From the NCBI RefSeq assembly GCF_001043115.1, contig NZ_LFME01000008.1:81313-145312 (forward strand): a DNA stretch of 64,000 bases, read 5' to 3'. Origin of the DNA: Xanthomonas sp. NCPPB 1128. Lineage in GTDB: Bacteria; Pseudomonadota; Gammaproteobacteria; Xanthomonadales; Xanthomonadaceae. Every line of letters starts with the position of its first letter. The first letter of the stretch is position 1. Made by a program: the position numbers and the translations under genes. Positions 1 to 11,008 of the stretch are shown piece by piece. The notes under the pieces were generated by a model, which was not told where the DNA came from, did no database searches, and saw only the letters and a program-made list of their open reading frames with translations.

Positions 1-92
1 ACGTGGCGCGCGAGAAGAAGATCGATGTGGCGATGTCCAATGGGTTCGGCTTCGGCGGGACCAATGGCACGTTGGTGTTCAAGCGGGTCTGA
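1..92 (+). CDS. fabF: 3' end of beta-ketoacyl-ACP synthase II (partial)
   Basis: Only the last 29 complete codons are present, reading from base 3 to a TGA at 90-92. The peptide contains NGFGFGGTNGTLVFKRV, the C-terminal signature of KAS II (the FGFGGTN loop near the active site), which elongates acyl-ACP in fatty acid synthesis. In many gammaproteobacteria fabF lies directly upstream of pab and mltG genes, as here, so the context agrees. The gene starts left of the window. Confidence 0.93.
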   Translation, partial: VAREKKIDVAMSNGFGFGGTNGTLVFKRV

Positions 93-107
93 GGGGCGTA
101 GCCCCTC

Positions 108-137
108 GGGATTCGGGAGTGGGGATTCGGGATTGGG
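108..137. repeat. GGGATTCGGGA-type intergenic repeat (family C)
   Basis: Tandem-like G-rich units of the form GGGATTCGGGA / GGGGATTCGGGATTGGG between fabF and pabB. Related arrays occur at 22745-22780, 53840-53870, 54324-54354 and 57974-58005, always between genes. Function unknown. Confidence 0.6.
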
Positions 138-275
138 TAAAGCCGGCGCCTGATTGATGTCGCGCTTTTCTCCCTGACACGGATGCGCGGCAGGTCCGCG
201 CTGCGATTCTCCGGCGCCGCATTGCCCGGCAGCGCCTGCGCCGCCCCACGTTTTCATTCTTCCAGCGGATCTTCG

Positions 276-1628
276 ATGCTGCGTACCGTTCCCTTGCCGG
301 CCGACGTCGATCTGCTGGCGCTGCATCGCCTGGCGCCGCAGCGGTATCCGGTGTTGCTGGAATCCGCGGCGTCGGGCACGGCGCAGGGCCGGTGGGATCT
401 GCTGCTGGTCGCCGACGACGGGCAGGGCCTGCGGCTGGATCGCGATGGGGTCACCCGGACGCTCGATGGCGCCGCGGTCGCCGGGGATTTCCTGAGCGCA
501 CTGGATGCGCACTGGCAGGCCGAACGCTGCGAACGCGACGAGCCGCGCTGGCCGTTTCGTGGCGGTTGGGCGCTGCTGCTGGATTACGAACTGGCCGCGC
601 AGGTGGAGCCGGTGCTGCAACTGCCGCCGTCCGCTGCGACCACGCCCGCGGCGCTGGCCCTGCGCTGCCCCGCGGCGCTGCTGCGCGATCACGTCACCGG
701 CGACTGCGTGGCGCTGGCCGAGCCCGCGCATGCGGCGTTGCTGGACGCCGTACTCGCCGATCTGCAGGCGCTGCCCGCGGCGGCCCCTGCGCCGGCGTGG
801 CAGGCGCCGCTGGCGATCGAGGAAGACCCGCCGCAGCGTTTCGTCGACGGCGTGCGCCGCATCCTCGACTACCTGCGCGCCGGCGACGTGTTCCAGGTCA
901 ACCTGTCGCGACGCTGGTCGGCGCGCTGCGCTGCGCCGCTGGCGCCGGCGGCGCTGTACGCGCAGCTGCGTCGCGCCAACCCGGCGCCGTTCGCCGGCCT
1001 GTTCGTCGGCCACGGCCGCGCCGTGGTCAGTTCCTCGCCGGAACGGCTGGTGTCGGTGCGCGGCGACGTGGTCGAGACCCGGCCGATCGCCGGCACCCGC
1101 GCGCGCGCGCCGGGCGACGACGAGGCCGCGCGCATCCGCGAACTGGTCGGGCATCCCAAGGAGCGTGCCGAGCACGTGATGCTGATCGACCTGGAGCGCA
1201 ACGACCTGGGGCGGATCTGCGCGCCGGGCAGCGTCGAGGTCGACGAGTTGATGACCGTGGAGAGCTACGCCCACGTGCACCACATCGTCAGCAACGTGCG
1301 CGGCCGGCTGCGTGCGGGAACGACTCCGGGCGAGACGATCCGCGCCACCTTCCCCGGCGGCACCATCACCGGCTGCCCCAAGGTGCGCTGCATGCAGATC
1401 ATCGCCGAGCTGGAGCAGACCCCGCGCGGCGCCTACACCGGCGCGTTCGGCTGGCTCAACCGCGACGGCGACATGGACCTGAACATCCTCATCCGCACCG
1501 CCGAGGTGGACGGCGCGCAGGTGCAGTTCCGCACCGGCGCCGGCATCGTGTTCGACTCCGACCCGGAGCGCGAGCTCGACGAGACCCGGGCCAAGGCGCG
1601 CGGCCTGCTGCGTGCACTGGAGCCATGA
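276..1628 (+). CDS. pabB: aminodeoxychorismate synthase component I
   Basis: Chorismate-utilising enzyme of 450 residues (E. coli PabB is about 453) that makes 4-amino-4-deoxychorismate for folate synthesis with a glutaminase partner (PabA) not in this window. The C-terminal chorismate-binding domain (from about residue 190) carries the HPKERAEHVMLIDLERNDLGR, FPGGTITGCPK and GAYTGAFGW motifs. The frame is open back to 183, but ATG 276 begins where homology starts. The motif that is PIKGT in typical PabB reads PIAGT here (1083-1097, Ala272), as in anthranilate synthase TrpE. Position between fabF and mltG, where E. coli has pabC, and the absence of trp genes nearby favour PabB. TrpE is the alternative. 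Confidence 0.85.
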   Translation: MLRTVPLPADVDLLALHRLAPQRYPVLLESAASGTAQGRWDLLLVADDGQGLRLDRDGVTRTLDGAAVAGDFLSALDAHWQAERCERDEPRWPFRGGWALLLDYELAAQVEPVLQLPPSAATTPAALALRCPAALLRDHVTGDCVALAEPAHAALLDAVLADLQALPAAAPAPAWQAPLAIEEDPPQRFVDGVRRILDYLRAGDVFQVNLSRRWSARCAAPLAPAALYAQLRRANPAPFAGLFVGHGRAVVSSSPERLVSVRGDVVETRPIAGTRARAPGDDEAARIRELVGHPKERAEHVMLIDLERNDLGRICAPGSVEVDELMTVESYAHVHHIVSNVRGRLRAGTTPGETIRATFPGGTITGCPKVRCMQIIAELEQTPRGAYTGAFGWLNRDGDMDLNILIRTAEVDGAQVQFRTGAGIVFDSDPERELDETRAKARGLLRALEP

Positions 1629-1702
1629 GCAGGGCCGAGTGATACCGGGCGGTGCCGGCCGCGCGGTATCCTGCACGCCATTGAATTCGCTCCGAGGTGG
1701 TC

Positions 1703-4387
<2,685 letters not shown>

Positions 4388-4391
<4 letters not shown>

Positions 4392-4741
4392 GCGCGATGA
4401 GCGGACGCCAGGGCATCCTGTCGCTGGCGGTGAAGGACAAGGCGGCGCTGTACAACGCCTACATGCCGTTCGTGAAGAACGGCGGCATCTTCGTGCCCAC
4501 CCCCAAGCGCTATTTCCTCGGCGACGAAGTGTTCCTGCTGTTGACCCTGCCCGATTCCAGCGAGCGCCTGCCGGTCGCCGGCAAGGTGATCTGGGTGACC
4601 CCGGTCGGCGCCCAGGGCAACCGCGCCGCCGGCATCGGCGTGCAACTGCCGGACAACAGCGAAGGCGAGACCATCCGCACCAAGATCGAGACCCAACTGG
4701 CCGGCATCCTCAACGCCGACAAGCCCACCCAGACCATGTAG
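4388..4741 (+). CDS. pilZ: type IV pilus PilZ-domain protein
   Basis: A 117-residue single-domain PilZ protein of the kind required for type IV pilus biogenesis. It lacks the RxxxR and [D/N]xSxxG motifs that bind cyclic di-GMP; the corresponding stretch reads MPFVKNGGIFVPTPKRYF. In Xanthomonas citri the orthologue is known to bridge PilB and the GGDEF-EAL protein FimX rather than bind the nucleotide itself. Its start overlaps the holB stop, as in other Xanthomonas and Pseudomonas genomes. Last gene of the operon. Confidence 0.92.
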
Positions 4742-4784
4742 CGGCCGCGCGGCGACGCCGGGCCACGCACTTCGCAAGGACCCA

Positions 4785-4812
4785 TTGACGCCGCGCGCCA
4801 CAGCCCTATAAT
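4785..4812 (+). promoter_or_regulatory. sigma-70 promoter of tRNA-Val
   Basis: TTGACG at 4785-4790 and a perfect TATAAT at 4807-4812 are separated by 16 bp. The predicted start is near 4819, ten bases before the mature tRNA. This is the best housekeeping promoter in the window. Confidence 0.85.
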
Positions 4813-4828
4813 GTGCGGCTCGCGACAC

Positions 4829-4903
4829 GGGCGGTTAGCTCAGCGGTAGAGCATTGCCTTCACACGGCAAGGGTCGCAGGTTCGAACCCTGCACCGCCCA
4901 CCA
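4829..4903 (+). tRNA. tRNA-Val (anticodon CAC)
   Basis: Complete 75-nt cloverleaf. The acceptor stem GGGCGGT (4829-4835) pairs with ACCGCCC (4893-4899), followed by discriminator A and an encoded CCA at 4901-4903. The anticodon stem TTGCC/GGCAA encloses the loop TTCACAC, giving anticodon CAC (codon GUG). The T arm GCAGG-TTCGAAC-CCTGC is perfect. An AT-richer insert follows directly downstream. Confidence 0.97.
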
Positions 4904-4923
4904 TACAATTAGCGTAATTAACA

Positions 4924-4947
4924 AAACCGGCCTTGAGCCGGTTTTTT
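4924..4947 (+). terminator. Rho-independent terminator of tRNA-Val
   Basis: AAACCGGC (4924-4931), loop CTTGA, GCCGGTTT, ending in a run of six T (4942-4947). It lies 20 nt after the tRNA 3' end and should insulate the following kinase gene. Confidence 0.92.
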
Positions 4948-5003
4948 CATAGGGCGCGGTAAGCGCACAGTGCGAATTTCGGCAAGGTCAGGAGGATCAG
5001 CCG

Positions 5004-5879
5004 GTGATGGAGATCTTGCGAATTCCTAGTGGCGCCGCTGATCTGCCAGAGCAGATGGGGACAAAGGCCAAATTTTGGTTTGATGACAGTCGGCGTTTAT
5101 TTAAGGAGGGGCGCCCAGGCACGGGTGAGAACTGGGCCGAGGTAGTCGCCGCCGAGATCGCTGCCCTGCTAGGCTTGCCTCATGCTCGTTACAGTTTGGC
5201 AGAGTACGAGGACCGGAGAGGGGTTGTTACAGACTCTTTCGTTCCTTTGGGTGCCCGCCTCGTGCTTGGGAACGAGTTGATCATGTTCGCAGGTGGTGAG
5301 ACAGTCGATCGGCATATTAGGCGTCAAGCTCACACGATTCGTCGTCTCGGTGCCCTTCTGAACTCACCTATGATCGCGTTGCCACTTGACTGGCCTGCCC
5401 CCATCCCATCCTTCAACGCTGCAGATGTGATGTCAGGCTATCTATTGCTCGACGCCTTGATTGGAAACCAAGATCGCCATGAAGAGAACTGGGGTTTTAT
5501 CAATTCACGAGGTGCGATCTATCTTGCGCCTACGTTCGATCATGCGTCGAGCCTGGGGCGAAACGAGACGGATGATCGACGGGAGCAGAAGCTGAAAGCT
5601 AATAATCCAGATCATGGCGTCTACGGTTATGCAAGGAGAGCGAGAGCGCCCATCTATGATGGGACAGACCCGCTGCGGCCGAGTGAGGCTTTTGTTGCTT
5701 TGGCACGTATTTGCCCCAACTCAGGATCCCACTGGCTAGAGCGATTGAGTGAAATAGATCCAAATAGATTCAATGCCCTACTTGATAGTGTGCCCTCAGG
5801 CTGGATCACGGAGCCTGCACGGCGTTTTGCTGTCGAGCTACTCAAGGTCAACAGAAACCGGCTTTTGGAAGAATCATGA
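5004..5879 (+). CDS. HipA-type Ser/Thr kinase lacking the N-terminal subdomain
   Basis: This 291-residue protein matches the kinase half of HipA/HipT/CtkA-like enzymes. A possible ATP-lysine lies in RRLFKEG (Lys34). The catalytic loop reads GNQDRHEENWGF (Asp157, Asn162) and the metal-binding segment LAPTFDHASSLG (Asp179). The roughly 100-residue N-subdomain-1 of full HipA is missing, as in HipT. GTG 5004 is chosen because AGGAGG (4990-4995) sits 8 nt upstream; ATG 5007 is possible. It overlaps the next gene by four bases. No HipB-like HTH gene is adjacent. Base composition is visibly lower in GC than the neighbours, suggesting acquisition behind tRNA-Val. The substrate is unknown. Confidence 0.8.
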   Translation: MMEILRIPSGAADLPEQMGTKAKFWFDDSRRLFKEGRPGTGENWAEVVAAEIAALLGLPHARYSLAEYEDRRGVVTDSFVPLGARLVLGNELIMFAGGETVDRHIRRQAHTIRRLGALLNSPMIALPLDWPAPIPSFNAADVMSGYLLLDALIGNQDRHEENWGFINSRGAIYLAPTFDHASSLGRNETDDRREQKLKANNPDHGVYGYARRARAPIYDGTDPLRPSEAFVALARICPNSGSHWLERLSEIDPNRFNALLDSVPSGWITEPARRFAVELLKVNRNRLLEES

Positions 5880-6616
5880 AATCTCTTTATCTCGCCATCC
5901 AGGAAATTGAGAGTCGTCGCTGGTCTCCTGTTGCCAAGGTCACCAAGGCAGATGGTGTGTATCGGTTTGTGTACACCAAAGGTGCCTGGGATGTTCCTGG
6001 CTTTGGCGGATTTGCTCGCATGCAGGTGCTGGGCCAAGAGTACCGCTCTACTGAGATCTTTCCGATCTTAAAGAACCGAACTTTGCCTAGGTCCCGGCCA
6101 GAGTATGAGAGCTACATCTCATGGCTTGGTTTGTCTGTTAAAGAACACGATGAACTAGACGAATTAGCGCGGTCTGGCGGTCTTCGGGCAACTGATCAAA
6201 TTGAACTCATTCCTTCGCCTGAAAAAAGGCCTGATGGAACCTTTGAAGCCTATTTTTTTGTACGCGGAATCAGCCATATCCCAAGTGCTATGGGTGTGGA
6301 CATCAAAGCTGGTGATCGGCTTTTCGTGATGAAGGACTTTCAAAACGAGAGAGATCCTGCAGCCCTACTCCTGCGCACTGACGATCCTGTGTCGTTGGTC
6401 GGCTATGCTCCTCGTTACTACAGTCATGATCTTTCGCGGTTGGCTGGCGAATGTCACGCAGGCGACTTTTGTGTCACGGTTGAACGAGTGAACATCGGGG
6501 CTCCCGCTGCGTACAGGGTTCTTTGCAAAGTTACGGCGCCATGGCCGGAAGGTTTTGAATTTTTTAGCTCCCATGTGTTTGATGAAGTGCCTAATTCGGC
6601 GGTAGCTAAGATGTAG
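5876..6616 (+). CDS. HipS-like/HIRAN-domain partner of the kinase
   Basis: A 246-residue protein translationally coupled (ATGA) to the kinase. Residues about 125-225 look like a HIRAN domain: FFVRGISHIP, IKAGDRLFVMKDFQNERDPAALLL, then LVGYAPRYYSHDL. HIRAN domains bind DNA ends or ssDNA in repair proteins. Residues about 28-113 (YRFVYTKGA, YRSTEIFPILKNR, RSRPEYESYISWLGL, ARSGGLRATDQIELIP) resemble in layout the HipA N-subdomain-1 (FFDNLLPDS, RDRI, GAVTLIP), which HipBST systems encode separately as HipS. My inference is a split HipA whose N-subdomain is fused to a DNA-sensing domain. The HIRAN call is moderate and the HipS call tentative. Low GC like the kinase. Confidence 0.65.
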   Translation: MKSLYLAIQEIESRRWSPVAKVTKADGVYRFVYTKGAWDVPGFGGFARMQVLGQEYRSTEIFPILKNRTLPRSRPEYESYISWLGLSVKEHDELDELARSGGLRATDQIELIPSPEKRPDGTFEAYFFVRGISHIPSAMGVDIKAGDRLFVMKDFQNERDPAALLLRTDDPVSLVGYAPRYYSHDLSRLAGECHAGDFCVTVERVNIGAPAAYRVLCKVTAPWPEGFEFFSSHVFDEVPNSAVAKM

Positions 6617-6620
6617 GGAT

Positions 6621-6649
6621 GTTGCTGCAGTTGTCTCAACTGCAGCAAC
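6621..6649 (+). terminator. Perfect inverted repeat ending the kinase/HIRAN unit
   Basis: GTTGCTGCAGTTG (6621-6633), loop TCT, CAACTGCAGCAAC (6637-6649): a perfect 13-bp stem five bases after the stop. Only a weak T-rich tail (AATTCTT) follows, so it may be a terminator or an mRNA-stabilising hairpin. The rest of 6650-6910 holds no gene I can support; a nonamer GTGAATTTC occurs twice (6661 and 6739 regions). Confidence 0.65.
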
Positions 6650-6910
6650 AATTCTTGAGGTGTGAATTTCCTGGCTGCTACCCAAGTATGGCGTAACGCG
6701 TAGGGTCCTGCCGCCTGCTACGGCCGTTCCATTGAGTGGTGAATTTCACAGGCGTTGCGTGTTCTTTGCGTGCGCAGTAGCTAGGTGATTTATTTCATCT
6801 CTTTGTAGCCCTGCAGCGATAGGATCACCGCGTTCCAGGTCGAGTCAGTTCTGTATCATTGAGCGCATACGACTCACGGCCCGCTCACGCCGGCCCTCGA
6901 TACTGAGGTC

Positions 6911-7678
6911 ATGCCCGAAGGCCCCTCGATCGTCATCCTCAAGGAAGAAGCTGCCGCGTTTGCCGGGCGCAAGGTGTTGCGGGTCTCCGGCAACAGCAAG
7001 CTGGACCTGGAGCGGATGCGCAACCGCAAGATCCTGTCGCTGCGCAGTTGGGGCAAGCATTTCCTGATCGAGTTCGATGCGTTCAGTGTGCGCATCCACT
7101 TTTTGTTGTTCGGCAGCTATCGGATCAATGCGCGCAAGGACGCGTCGGCGCGCTTGAGTCTGGGCTTCGCCAAGGGCGAGGAGCTGAACTTCTACGCATG
7201 TTCGATCAAGTTCATCGACGGCCCGCTGGATGCGGCCTACGACTGGACGGCGGACGTGATGAATCCCGACTGGGATGCGGCGCAGGCGCGGCGCAAGTTG
7301 CGGCTGCGGCCGCATACGCTCGCCGCCGATGCCTTGCTGGATCAGGACGTGTTCGCCGGGGTCGGCAACATCATCAAGAACGAGGTGCTGCACCGCATCC
7401 GCGTGCATCCGGAGAGCGAAATCGGTGCATTGCCGCCGCGCAAGCTGGGCGAACTGGTGACGCAGGCGCGCGAGTACAGCTTCGATTTCTATCGTTGGAA
7501 GAAAGCCTACGAACTGAAGAAGCACTATCAGGTGCACACCAAGACGGTGTGTCCACGCGACGGCCATCTGCTCACCTATCGCAAGCAGCTCGGCAAGGCG
7601 CAGCGGCGCGCGTTCTTCTGCGAACATTGCCAGCGGCGGTATGCGTTGTCGGAGGTGCAGACTGAAATGTTCAAGTAG
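6911..7678 (+). CDS. Fpg/Nei-family DNA glycosylase (endonuclease VIII-like)
   Basis: Base-excision repair glycosylase/AP lyase of 255 residues. It begins MPEGPS with the catalytic Pro2-Glu3, has the conserved Lys (SWGKHFLIEF, Lys49), a helix-two-turn-helix segment around DQDVFAGVGNIIKNEVLHR, and a C-terminal zinc-finger region ending RRAFFCEHCQRRY. The first knuckle has one Cys (TVCPRDGH) where most Fpg/Nei have CxxC, so a Cys may be replaced by Asp or His or the finger may be altered. GAGGT lies just upstream of the ATG. Its 3' end faces dnaE2, leaving 117 bases without a gene. Confidence 0.88.
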   Translation: MPEGPSIVILKEEAAAFAGRKVLRVSGNSKLDLERMRNRKILSLRSWGKHFLIEFDAFSVRIHFLLFGSYRINARKDASARLSLGFAKGEELNFYACSIKFIDGPLDAAYDWTADVMNPDWDAAQARRKLRLRPHTLAADALLDQDVFAGVGNIIKNEVLHRIRVHPESEIGALPPRKLGELVTQAREYSFDFYRWKKAYELKKHYQVHTKTVCPRDGHLLTYRKQLGKAQRRAFFCEHCQRRYALSEVQTEMFK

Positions 7679-7795
7679 TCCTACTTGCATCAGTAGGTTG
7701 GAGAACGCTGGTGCCTGAAGAAACAAGGCATAGGTTGCACCCTCAGCTGTCACAACGTTGATCCCGGCGCTACTGTGGCGGTGACGCTTGCCGCC

Positions 7796-10700
7796 TCAAT
7801 GAAAATCCCGGCTGCGGATATCCAGGCCGAGCAGCATGGGGGTCAGGTCTTCCAGATGGGCGGCGATCAGGTGGCGGACCTTGCCTTCGGTCTCGACGCG
7901 GCCGCGCACCAGCAGCAGCCGCGCTTCGAGCAGGGCCTGGCGCTGGCGTTCGGCCAGGCGTCGCCACACCACCACGTTGACCAGGCCGTGTTCGTCTTCG
8001 AGGGTGACGAAGGTGACGCCGCTGGCGGTCTGCGGGCGTTGGCGCATGGTCACCAGGCCGGCGATGGCGACGGCGCTGGCATGCGGCAACGCGCGTAGTT
8101 CGCCGGAATGGCGATAGCGGCGCGCGCGTAGCTGCGCGCGCAGCAGGGTCAGCGGGTGCTTGCCCAGGGTGGTGCCGATCGTCGCGTAGTCGGCGCGAAT
8201 GTCTTCGCCCAGGCTGGGCAGTGGCAGTGCGACCTGCTGCTCGGGCGTGGCGGCGAGCGCTTCGAACAGGGGGCGCTGCGCTTCGACGCCGGCCACGGCC
8301 CAGCGTGCGCGGTGGCGATGGCCGGCCAGCGCTTTCAGCGCGCCGGCGTCGGCGAGCGCGGCGCGGGCCTTGTCGTCGAGCGCGGCGCGGTGGCACAGGT
8401 CGGCGAGGTCGTGGAACGGGGCCTGCGCGCGCGCCTGCTGCAGGCGCAGCGCGTCTTCCTCGGCTATGCCGCGGACCAGACACAGGCCCAGGCGGATCGC
8501 CGGCTGCACCTGCGGGTCGGGGCTGTACGCTTCCAGGCTGCAGTCCCAACCGCTGTAGCGCACGTCCACCGGCCGCACCTGCAGGCCGTGGCGACGTGCG
8601 TCCTGCAGCAACTGGTCGGGGCTGTAGAAGCCCATCGGCCAGCTGTTGATCAGGGCGCAGGTGAAGGCCGCCGGTTCGTGGCACTTGAGCCAGCAACTGG
8701 CGTAGGTGAGCAGGGCGAAGCTGGCGGCGTGGCTTTCGGGAAAACCGTAGCTGCCGAAACCCTTGATCTGCTCGAAGATGCGTCCGGCGAATTCGGCGCT
8801 GTAGTTCTTCTTCAGCATGCCTTCCAACAGCTTGTCGCGATGCGGTTCCAAGCCGCCGTGGCGTTTCCAGGCCGCCATCGAACGGCGCAGCTGGTCGGCC
8901 TGGCCCGGCGTGTAGCCGGCGGCGACTACCGCGAGTTGCATCACCTGTTCCTGGAACAGGGGCACGCCGAGCGTGCGCTTGAACACCTCGCGCAATTCGT
9001 CGGGCAGATCATCGGTGGCCTCCTCGCCGCTGCGCCGGCGCAGGTACGGATGCACCATGCCGCCCTGGATCGGCCCGGGGCGCACGATCGCCACCTGGAT
9101 GACCAGGTCGTAGAACTCTTTAGGCTGCAGCCGCGGCAGCATCGCCATCTGCGCGCGCGATTCGATCTGGAACACGCCGATGGTGTCGGCGCGTTGGATC
9201 ATCGCGTAGGTCTGCGTGTCTTCGGCAGGGATAGTGGCAAGCGTGTAGTCGCGGCCGCGGTGCGCGCGCAGCAGGTCCAGGGTGCGCCGCAGCGCGCTGA
9301 GCATGCCCAGCGCGAGCACGTCGACCTTCATCAGTCCGACCAGCTCCAGGTCGTCCTTGTCCCACTGGATCACCGTGCGCTCGGCCATGGTCGCGTTCTC
9401 CACCGGCACCAAGGTGTGCAGCGCATGCTCGGAGATGACGAAGCCGCCGGGGTGCTGCGACAGGTGCCGCGGGAAGCCGATGAGTTGGCTGGCGAGTACC
9501 AGCAGCCGGCGCATCACCGGCGTGTCCGGCTCGAAACCGCGCTCGCGCAGCAGCTCCTGCGCCGACTCCACCGGATCGCGCTGGCCCAGCGCGGAAGACA
9601 GGGCATCCACGGTGTCGCTGGGCAGACCCAGCGCGCGCGCCACGTCGCGTACCGCGCTGCGCGTGTGGTAGCTGATCGCCACCGCCGCCAGTGCGGCGCG
9701 CTCGCGGCCGTAGTGACTGAAGATGTACTGGATCACTTCCTCGCGGCGGTCGTGCTCGAAATCGATGTCGATGTCCGGCCGCTCCTTGCGCTCCTCGGAG
9801 ATGAAGCGCTCGAACAGCATGCCGATGCGATCCGGATCGATGGCGGTGATGCCTAGCGCGTAGCACACCGCCGAGTTCGCCGCCGAGCCGCGGCCCTGGC
9901 ACAGGATGTCCTTGGAGCGCGCGAAGCGCACCAGGTCGTAGACGGTGAGGAAATAGGACTCGTACTTCAGCCGCTCGATCACGCCGAGTTCGTGTTCGAT
10001 CAGGCGCCGCGCCTTGTCCGGCACGCCGTGCGGCCAGCGCTCGGCTGCGCCGCGTTCGGTGAGAATGCGCAGCCATTGCGTGGGCGTGTGCCCGGGCGGC
10101 ACCAGTTCGTGCGGGTACTCATACTGCAGTTGCTCGAGATTGAAGCTGCAGCGTTGCGCGATGCGTGCCGTCTCGGCCAGCAGCGCCGGTGGATACAGCG
10201 CGGCCAGCGTGGCGCGCGGGCGCAGGTGGCGTTCGCCGTTGGGATACAGGTGGGCGCCGGCTTCGTGCAACGGCAGGCGCTGGCGGATCGCGGTCAGGGT
10301 GTCCTGCAGGGCGCGGCGGCCGCGTGCGTGCATGTGCACGTCGCCGCTGGCCACGGCCGGTAACTGCAGCGCATGCGCCAATTGCAGGCGCGCCTGCAGC
10401 AGCGCGGCATCGTCGGGGCCGCGCAGCAGTTCCACGGCCAGCCACAGCCGCCGCGGGAAGCGTGCCTGCAGCCAGGCGCCGTCCGCCGCGTCGTCACCAT
10501 CGCCGCGCGGCAGCCACAGACACAGCAGGCCGGCGCCGTCGTCCGTGTTGGCCAGATCCTCGCGCAGCGCACGGTAGCTGCCCTTGTCGGCGCGGCGCCG
10601 GGCCAGGGTGATCAGCCGGCACAGCCGCTGGTAGCCGTGCAGGGTCTCGGCCAGCAGTACCAGCTTGGGGCCGTGCTCGAACTGGATCTCGCTGCCGACG

Positions 10701-11008
10701 ATGAGGTGCAAGGCCATGTCCCGGGCCGCCTGCCATGCACGCACGATGCCGGCCAGGCTGCATTCGTCGGTGATCGCCAGCGCGCGGTAGCCGTGGCGCA
10801 GCGCGCGTTCGCACAGTTCCCAGGGGTGCGAGGCGCCACGCTGGAAACTGAAGTTGGACAGGCAATGCAGTTCTGCGTAGTCGGGCAGCGTGGGGTCCGC
10901 TGGCGCGCATGGCGCGCTGGCGGCGGGTGCGCTGGCTTGCGCAGGCGCAGGCGTCGGCAGCAGCCGCAGGCGCGGCGGCATGCGCGGATGCGGCGGGGTG
11001 TGGCTCAT
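7796..11008 (-). CDS. dnaE2: error-prone DNA polymerase DnaE2 (ImuC)
   Basis: C-family polymerase of 1070 residues that performs mutagenic lesion bypass with ImuA and ImuB. After a Pro/Ala-rich tail (residues 1-42) comes the PHP domain ([19 protein letters not shown]), then the polymerase core with the catalytic PDIDIDF at residues 411-417, the [20 protein letters not shown] segment, and a C-terminal OB fold ([18 protein letters not shown]). Its ATG overlaps the imuB stop by four bases. Last gene of the LexA2-controlled cassette. Confidence 0.97.
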   Translation of the reverse strand: MSHTPPHPRMPPRLRLLPTPAPAQASAPAASAPCAPADPTLPDYAELHCLSNFSFQRGASHPWELCERALRHGYRALAITDECSLAGIVRAWQAARDMALHLIVGSEIQFEHGPKLVLLAETLHGYQRLCRLITLARRRADKGSYRALREDLANTDDGAGLLCLWLPRGDGDDAADGAWLQARFPRRLWLAVELLRGPDDAALLQARLQLAHALQLPAVASGDVHMHARGRRALQDTLTAIRQRLPLHEAGAHLYPNGERHLRPRATLAALYPPALLAETARIAQRCSFNLEQLQYEYPHELVPPGHTPTQWLRILTERGAAERWPHGVPDKARRLIEHELGVIERLKYESYFLTVYDLVRFARSKDILCQGRGSAANSAVCYALGITAIDPDRIGMLFERFISEERKERPDIDIDFEHDRREEVIQYIFSHYGRERAALAAVAISYHTRSAVRDVARALGLPSDTVDALSSALGQRDPVESAQELLRERGFEPDTPVMRRLLVLASQLIGFPRHLSQHPGGFVISEHALHTLVPVENATMAERTVIQWDKDDLELVGLMKVDVLALGMLSALRRTLDLLRAHRGRDYTLATIPAEDTQTYAMIQRADTIGVFQIESRAQMAMLPRLQPKEFYDLVIQVAIVRPGPIQGGMVHPYLRRRSGEEATDDLPDELREVFKRTLGVPLFQEQVMQLAVVAAGYTPGQADQLRRSMAAWKRHGGLEPHRDKLLEGMLKKNYSAEFAGRIFEQIKGFGSYGFPESHAASFALLTYASCWLKCHEPAAFTCALINSWPMGFYSPDQLLQDARRHGLQVRPVDVRYSGWDCSLEAYSPDPQVQPAIRLGLCLVRGIAEEDALRLQQARAQAPFHDLADLCHRAALDDKARAALADAGALKALAGHRHRARWAVAGVEAQRPLFEALAATPEQQVALPLPSLGEDIRADYATIGTTLGKHPLTLLRAQLRARRYRHSGELRALPHASAVAIAGLVTMRQRPQTASGVTFVTLEDEHGLVNVVVWRRLAERQRQALLEARLLLVRGRVETEGKVRHLIAAHLEDLTPMLLGLDIRSRDFH

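Noticed and set aside
183..275. Extended N-terminus of pabB from ATG 183
   Set aside because: The extra 31 residues (RGRSALRFSGAALPG...) have no PabB similarity and overlap non-coding-like sequence; ATG 276 fits the family length.
6617..6910. Search for a duplicated tRNA-Val 3' end (attR) at the right edge of the low-GC insert
   Set aside because: No stretch resembling GGTTCGAACCCTGCACC was found, so no attachment site is claimed.
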